Assembly: GCF_006539985.1 (NCBI RefSeq)
Contig: NZ_BJOB01000005.1
Span: 41,007-105,006 of the forward strand
Length of the DNA stretch: 64,000 bases
From: Kurthia gibsonii
GTDB taxonomy: Bacteria; Bacillota; Bacilli; Bacillales_A; Planococcaceae
Direction: 5' to 3'
Shown: one piece after another, positions 59,488 to 64,000 of the stretch
Layout: the number at the start of each line of letters is the position of its first letter
Numbering within the stretch: position 1 is the first letter of the stretch
Notes under the pieces: model-generated
Told to the model about the DNA's origin: nothing
What the model saw: only the letters and a program-made list of their open reading frames with translations
The model's database searches: none
Position numbers and translations under genes: made by a program

Positions 59488-60285
59488 ATGAAAGTATTAT
59501 TTATTGGTGACATTGTAGGAGATTTAGGAATTGACGCAGTAGAAAAATATTTACCGCGTTTAAAAAAGAAATATCAAATTGATGTAGTTATTGCCAATGG
59601 TGAAAATGCAGCGAAGGGTCGTGGTATTACAAAGCGTATTTATCAAGACTTATTAATGATGGGCGTTGATGTAATTACAATGGGGAATCATACATGGGAT
59701 CAACGTGAAATCTATGATTTCATCGATGATACGGATTATTTAATTCGTCCAGCTAACTTCTCAAAGGAAGCACCAGGTAAAGGAATAACAACGATTACGA
59801 AAAATGGACAGGCAATCTCTGTAATCAATTTACATGGTCGTGTATTCTTACCTGCACATGATGAACCATTTGCGATGGCGGAAGAATTAATTGCAGAAGC
59901 GAAGAAACAGTCACCGATTGTTTTCGTTGATTTTCATGCAGAAACAACATCAGAAAAAATTGCACTCGGTTGGCACTTAGCAGGACAAGCTTCTGTTGTT
60001 GTCGGCACACATACACATGTACAAACAGCTGACGAACGTATTTTGCCAGGTGGCACAGCATATATTTCAGATGTAGGTATGACAGGGCCGTATGATGAAG
60101 TGCTAGGTATGAAAAAAGAAAGTGTCATCTATCGTTTTAAAACGAATATGCCCGTACGCTTTGAAGTGCCAGAAAGAGGTGCGGAAGTACTCAGTGCATT
60201 CTTTGTAGAGATTGATGATAAGAATGGTCAAGCAACGCACTGTGAGCGTATTTTAATTAATAAGGATCATCCATTTAAAGGCTAA
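59488..60285 (+). CDS. ymdB: YmdB, cyclic-nucleotide metallophosphodiesterase
   Basis: The 265-residue protein of the TIGR00282 family has the metal ligands in FIGDIVGD (D8), NGENAAKG (E39, N40), MGNHTWD and the late DFHAETTSEK and GTHTHVQTAD blocks. In B. subtilis YmdB hydrolyses 2',3'-cyclic nucleotides and shapes biofilm versus motile states. In B. subtilis spoVS follows; here a terminator and an unrelated module follow. Confidence 0.93.
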   Translation: MKVLFIGDIVGDLGIDAVEKYLPRLKKKYQIDVVIANGENAAKGRGITKRIYQDLLMMGVDVITMGNHTWDQREIYDFIDDTDYLIRPANFSKEAPGKGITTITKNGQAISVINLHGRVFLPAHDEPFAMAEELIAEAKKQSPIVFVDFHAETTSEKIALGWHLAGQASVVVGTHTHVQTADERILPGGTAYISDVGMTGPYDEVLGMKKESVIYRFKTNMPVRFEVPERGAEVLSAFFVEIDDKNGQATHCERILINKDHPFKG

Positions 60286-60677
60286 TGAAATGACCGGATT
60301 CTGAATATAGGTAATAGGCTTGAACATAAGTATAAAAACACAATATTATATTCACGAAAAAACGAAATTGCGCTATTGCGTGGTTTCGTTTTTTCGTTAC
60401 GAACACTTAAAAAGAAATGTTTTGTCCGAGTCTGTTTTGAAAATATATTGAACTTAAATTCGTATATTTTCTATTCAAAATACTTTTTACGACAAGCTAT
60501 TTTGTCCAATGTATGTTTAATACGATTCAGAGTTAAATTTTATGAAGAACAATTTTGTTAAATAAAGTATTATGTTACATCCTATTAATATGAAATATCT
60601 TCCTTTTTCCTGAGAAATAAATAGCGTATAGTATAGATATAATTGTAATGAAGCTAGAAAAGCAGGTGAATGGAACG
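60286..60677 (+). other. Gap between ymdB and the two-component genes
   Basis: This gap of about 390 bp holds the ymdB terminator (60355-60396) and then AT-rich sequence. A TATAAT at 60638-60643 and a TATAGT at 60627-60632 may be -10 boxes for the two-component operon, but neither has a good -35, as in activator-dependent promoters. A 61-codon frame at 60376-60561 starts within the terminator and is not credible. Confidence 0.5.
60355..60396. terminator. Bidirectional terminator after ymdB
   Basis: CGAAAAAACGAAA pairs perfectly with TTTCGTTTTTTCG (13 bp) around a loop with its own GCGC / GCGT pairing. Confidence 0.85.
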
Positions 60678-61346
60678 ATGAATGTATTAATTGTAGATGA
60701 TGAAGAAAAAATTACAGAAATTTTAGCTTTGTATTTTAAGAAAAATGGTGACACTCCTTATATTTCTCATACAGGTGAAAAGGCAATTCAAATTATAGAA
60801 GAAACATCGATAGACCTTATTATTTTAGATTTGATGTTACCAGATATGGATGGAGAAGATATTTGTGAGTATGTCAAACGGTATTATAATATTCCGATAA
60901 TCATGTTAACTGCCAAAATAGCAATTGATGATAAATTAAAAGGTTTTCGCATGGGTGCAGATGATTATGTTGTGAAACCTTTTCATCCAAAAGAAGTGGT
61001 CGTGAGAGCAGAGAGATTACGACCAAATCAATCTCAAAAAGAAATACTTCAATTTGGAGATATAAAAATATATACAAATGAAAACAACATATGTTTAAAA
61101 GGTAAAACTATACACTTAACACAACATGAATTTATCATTATATGCTTATTAATTGAAAATCCAAGACAGGTGTTTAGTCGAGAAGATTTAATTAACAAAA
61201 TAGAGGGGATTGATTCAGAAACGAATCCACGAGTTATTGATCAACATATTAAGAATATAAGAAAAAAAGTGGGCGCTGATGTAATTCAAACGGTTTTTGG
61301 TCTGGGTTATAAAATGAATGAAAAGGTTATGAAAAATGAAATTTAA
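60678..61346 (+). CDS. OmpR/PhoB-family response regulator
   Basis: The 222-residue protein has a receiver domain (DD at 7-8, phospho-acceptor D51 in IILDLMLPDMDG, switch Thr in MLTAK, Lys in VVKPF) and a C-terminal winged helix (HEFIIICLLIENPRQVFSREDL, RVIDQHIKNIRKKVG). An ATG at 60648 is in frame, but GCAGGTG favours 60678. It overlaps the kinase gene by 11 bp. The likely target is the multicopper oxidase gene downstream, where 11-bp-spaced repeats are present. Base composition is more AT rich than the ymf genes. The signal is unknown; envelope or copper stress is a guess from context. Confidence 0.92.
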   Translation: MNVLIVDDEEKITEILALYFKKNGDTPYISHTGEKAIQIIEETSIDLIILDLMLPDMDGEDICEYVKRYYNIPIIMLTAKIAIDDKLKGFRMGADDYVVKPFHPKEVVVRAERLRPNQSQKEILQFGDIKIYTNENNICLKGKTIHLTQHEFIIICLLIENPRQVFSREDLINKIEGIDSETNPRVIDQHIKNIRKKVGADVIQTVFGLGYKMNEKVMKNEI

Positions 61347-62379
61347 TATAAAAATAGCGTTTATTGTTGCTGCCTTTACAATGAGTATGTTGTTCATTAT
61401 TACAGTGATTTTATTATATAAAGGTCATGAGCACTTAATGATGCTCAACATTACAAACTCCCAAGAAGTAATTCATCACTTCGATTTAGCGTTAAGAGAA
61501 ACAGCACTTTGGTCTATTGCACTCTTATTAATCGTGATTATGATTTCAAGCCTATTAATTGCAAGAATTTTGACCAAGCCCATACATGAAATGAATAAAT
61601 TTGCTCTGTCATTAGTAAAAGGAAAGCGAAATTTAAAAATCAACTATACAATTGATGACCAAATCGGACAACTAGGACAATCTCTATTAAAGTTAGACCA
61701 GACGTTAACAGTTTATGAGAGACGTCGAAAAGAGATGACGCAAGAACTTGCTCATGAGATTAGGAATCCGTTGGCATCTGTGAAAAGTTATCTAAGTGCA
61801 TTTCAAGACGGTATCTTGAATCCGACTACTAAAAATTTACAAGCTTGTACAGAGGAAATGGACCGATTAATCACTTTGATTGGTGAGTTAGATACATTAA
61901 ATGATATTAATCATCCGACATTTAAAATTTCGAAAAATGACTGTAATATAGCTAAACTCATTGAAAAAGCTGTTACAGGAGTAGCAAGTGAATTATTAGA
62001 AAAAGAAATTCATTTAAAATTAGAAGTAGATGAAACAATCTATGCAGAAGTTGATGAGTTAAGAATTAACCAAGTTCTCCATAATATTATTAAAAATGCC
62101 ATGTATCATGTGAGCAAAGAAGGAACCATTAAAATTACATTATTTCGTGAGGAAACGCATTTTTGCATTTTGATTTATGATAACGGTGTAGGCATGGATT
62201 TAGAAACAAGGAATCGAATTTTTGAATGGAATTATAGAGGGAAAAATGCATATGAAGGTAGAGGGATTGGTATGACCATCACGAAAAAATTAGTTGAAGC
62301 ACATGGAGGAGAAATTACAGTTAAAAGTAACTTAAACGAAGGTACAACGTTTCATATACAAATACCGTTTTCTACATAA
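61336..62379 (+). CDS. Membrane sensor histidine kinase
   Basis: The 347-residue kinase has two membrane helices (about 7-28 and 59-78) with an extracellular loop of only about 30 residues, a HAMP linker (RILTKPIHEMNKFALSLVKG), the phospho-acceptor H140 in ELAHEIRNPLASVK, and HATPase boxes (IIKNAMYHV, DNGVGMDL, GRGIGMTITKKLVEAHGG). The very short loop has two His near the membrane (HHFD), so sensing may be in or next to the membrane. It partners with the overlapping response regulator. Confidence 0.93.
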   Translation: MKFNIKIAFIVAAFTMSMLFIITVILLYKGHEHLMMLNITNSQEVIHHFDLALRETALWSIALLLIVIMISSLLIARILTKPIHEMNKFALSLVKGKRNLKINYTIDDQIGQLGQSLLKLDQTLTVYERRRKEMTQELAHEIRNPLASVKSYLSAFQDGILNPTTKNLQACTEEMDRLITLIGELDTLNDINHPTFKISKNDCNIAKLIEKAVTGVASELLEKEIHLKLEVDETIYAEVDELRINQVLHNIIKNAMYHVSKEGTIKITLFREETHFCILIYDNGVGMDLETRNRIFEWNYRGKNAYEGRGIGMTITKKLVEAHGGEITVKSNLNEGTTFHIQIPFST

Positions 62380-62404
62380 TTTCTACATAACTATTCTGTA
62401 TGAT
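62370..62404 (+). promoter_or_regulatory. Direct-repeat operator and promoter of the multicopper oxidase gene
   Basis: TTCTACATAA occurs at 62370-62379 and again at 62381-62390, start to start 11 bp, the spacing bound by tandem OmpR/PhoB-type dimers. A TATGAT -10 lies at 62399-62404; the -35 position (about 62376-62381) is poor and overlaps the repeats, as in activator-dependent promoters. The first repeat includes the kinase stop codon. Confidence 0.6.
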
Positions 62405-62430
62405 TATTTATACAGAAAGGACGTGTTTAT

Positions 62431-63897
62431 ATGAAGAAAATGAGAATAGTAGGTATTTTGATTCTTTTAGGGTTACTGACTGCTTGCAGTATGGATAATC
62501 GTAATAATTCTTCTATGAATAGTACAGAGATGAATCATTCAAATCATCGCATGGACGAGGAGATGGGTCACGAGACAACTGCTAATTTAAAAAGTAGTAA
62601 GGGCGAACATGAATTAACGTTTCCAAAAGTACTAAAACCCGATAGCCTGACAGATAATGCGGTTGTATATACCATAAAAGCGCAACAAGGAAAAACAAAA
62701 TTTTTGAATGGGTTTGAAACGGAAACATATGGATATAATGGTCGTTTTCTTGGACCCGTCGTACGGATGGAAAAAGGAATGAATGTTACAATCCATTTAG
62801 TTAATGAGTTGAAAGAAGATACTACTTTTCATTGGCATGGACTCGAAGTACCAGGGAATGAAGATGGTGGACCGCACAAGGTGTTAAAAGCAGGGGAAAA
62901 AGAAACCATTCAATTCAACGTAAAACAGGATGCTGCTACACTCTGGTTTCATCCACATCCAATGCATCAAACTGCAAAACAAGTATTTAAAGGTTTGACG
63001 GGATTACTTTATATTGACGATAAAAATCTAAATTTACCAGATCGCTATGGTGTAGATGATTTGCCGATTATTTTACAAGATAAAAAATTTACTGATGAAA
63101 ATCAACTTGATTATGACCAAGTAATGAATGCAGATGGTACAACAGGAGATATCTTGTTAATTAATGGTGTCATTGATCCAAAACTAACTGTCGATAGAAA
63201 AAAAGTACGTCTACGAATTTTAAACGGTTCAAATGCGAGAAACTATATACTACGCTTTAACAATGATATGGAATTTCAACAGATTGCAAGTGATGGGGGT
63301 TTACTGAATAAACCATATAATACTAAGACGATTCAGCTTTCCCCCTCAGAACGAGCAGAAATAATTGTAGATTTTACGAAAGTAAAAACAAATGAGGTAA
63401 CACTCATAAATGAAGATGGTGTCAATGTTTTGCCAATTCATGTAAAAGAAGAAAAATTACCTTCTAAACAAATAAAACAGAACTTAAATCAACTTCAAGT
63501 GTCAGATGAAATAAAAAATAAAAAAGTTACAAAGAAAATCAAATTGGCTGGTATGATGCAGCATGTAACGATTAACAATAAAAAATTTGATCCTAATCGC
63601 ATTGATTTTACCCAAAAGCAAAATAAAATGGAAGTTTGGGAAATCGAAAACGTAAAAGACGCTATGGGTGGAATGAGACATCCTTTCCATATTCATGGGA
63701 CACAGTTTCAAGTCGTATCAATTGATGGTAAAGAACCACCTGCCAATTTATCAGGTTTGAAAGATACAATTTCATTAGAGCCTGGGCAAAAGGCAAAAAT
63801 AGCAGTTAAATTCAAAGGAAAAGGTATATATATGTACCATTGTCATATTCTTGAACATGAAGATAATGGCATGATGGGGCAAATTGAAGTGAATTAA
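62431..63897 (+). CDS. Multicopper oxidase lipoprotein
   Basis: The 488-residue protein has a lipoprotein signal with lipobox LTAC (Cys19), then a Met/His/Asn-rich segment (about 20-60) that could bind copper. All four copper-ligand motifs are intact: HWHGLEVP near 133, WFHPHPMH near 172, HPFHIHGTQF near 416 and YHCHILEHEDNGMMG near 469 (Cys plus two His and Met for type 1 copper). Cupredoxin domains are of the three-domain type, like CueO/CotA. The likely role is oxidation of Cu(I) or of phenolics at the cell surface. It is not followed by a copper ATPase within the window. The two-component genes upstream probably regulate it. Confidence 0.93.
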   Translation: MKKMRIVGILILLGLLTACSMDNRNNSSMNSTEMNHSNHRMDEEMGHETTANLKSSKGEHELTFPKVLKPDSLTDNAVVYTIKAQQGKTKFLNGFETETYGYNGRFLGPVVRMEKGMNVTIHLVNELKEDTTFHWHGLEVPGNEDGGPHKVLKAGEKETIQFNVKQDAATLWFHPHPMHQTAKQVFKGLTGLLYIDDKNLNLPDRYGVDDLPIILQDKKFTDENQLDYDQVMNADGTTGDILLINGVIDPKLTVDRKKVRLRILNGSNARNYILRFNNDMEFQQIASDGGLLNKPYNTKTIQLSPSERAEIIVDFTKVKTNEVTLINEDGVNVLPIHVKEEKLPSKQIKQNLNQLQVSDEIKNKKVTKKIKLAGMMQHVTINNKKFDPNRIDFTQKQNKMEVWEIENVKDAMGGMRHPFHIHGTQFQVVSIDGKEPPANLSGLKDTISLEPGQKAKIAVKFKGKGIYMYHCHILEHEDNGMMGQIEVN

Positions 63898-63920
63898 TAG
63901 TCATATAGATGAGTGAAGTA

Positions 63921-64000
63921 AAGAGGCTGGGACAGAACAAAATAATATGGCTCAAATGCGAATAATCAAATCAATTGAATGCGTAGAAAACGACTCCTGA
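63921..64000. repeat. Start of a dispersed repeat at the window edge (partial)
   Basis: The last 80 bases contain GAGGCTGGGACAGAAC and end in AAAACGACTCCTGA. Both phrases are familiar from dispersed intergenic repeats of Bacillales genomes, which often end in a complementary TCTGTCCCAGCCTC arm. The other arm, if present, is beyond the window. No open frame is seen. The call is from memory of such repeats and has not been checked by search. Confidence 0.4.

Noticed and set aside
60376..60561. A 61-codon forward frame after ymdB
   Set aside because: It begins in the terminator hairpin, has no Shine-Dalgarno and an unlikely composition.
1..64000. CRISPR arrays, tRNA or rRNA genes
   Set aside because: No regularly spaced repeats, cloverleaf sequences or rRNA motifs were recognised when reading both strands.

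Overview
The window reads as chromosome of a low-GC, motile member of the Bacillales, most like Planococcaceae (Kurthia/Lysinibacillus relatives). Nearly every gene is on the + strand. Gene order follows the long Bacillus subtilis block from the end of the fla/che operon through rpsB, polC, nusA-infB, pnp, dapA, ftsK, the ymf genes, recA and rny. Several genes that sit in this block in the spore former B. subtilis are missing from their expected places: ylxY, ymxH, spoVFA/spoVFB, dapG, tepA, ymfJ and spoVS. This suggests a non-sporulating lineage. The placement is inference from gene content and order only.

Layout. 1-8.8 kb: end of the flagellar/chemotaxis operon (flhF end, flhG, cheB, cheA, cheW, cheC, cheD, a small membrane protein), then a strong terminator and two decayed genes, then sigD, a small charged protein and a SwrB-like protein. 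8.8-18 kb: translation and envelope genes (rpsB, tsf, pyrH, frr, uppS, cdsA, dxr, rseP, proS). 18.1-25.1 kb: polC, split by a group II intron. 25.1-32.7 kb: rimP-nusA-rnpM-ylxQ-infB-ylxP-rbfA-truB-ribF, then rpsO. 32.9-42.9 kb: pnp, an M16 peptidase, asd, dapA, rnjB, ftsK/spoIIIE. 43-48.8 kb: a GntR/UTRA regulator and a BMP-type nucleoside ABC transporter. 49-57.5 kb: ymfF-ymfH-ymfI (EF-P modification), ymfK, rodZ-like, pgsA, cinA, recA. 57.8-60.3 kb: rny and ymdB. 60.6-63.9 kb: an accessory module of a two-component system and a multicopper oxidase lipoprotein. The last 80 bases look like the start of a dispersed repeat.

The most striking feature is a full-length group II intron (21082-23734, 2653 bp) lying in sense orientation inside polC, the replicative DNA polymerase gene. 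It encodes a reverse transcriptase/maturase with an HNH endonuclease. Its 5' GTGCGAC end, domain V and domain VI with a bulged branch-point A can all be read. Exact removal joins the two exons in frame and restores the catalytic Asp-Ile-Asp-Leu-Asn-Phe motif of PolC. Chromosome replication should therefore depend on splicing of this intron unless an intact second copy exists elsewhere. Second-tier observations are an IF-2 that lacks its usual first N-terminal module and is preceded by a 182-nt structured leader; a chemotaxis operon cut off from sigD by a terminator and gene remnants; a promoter-plus-hairpin leader ahead of rimP; and 11-bp-spaced direct repeats ahead of the multicopper oxidase gene.
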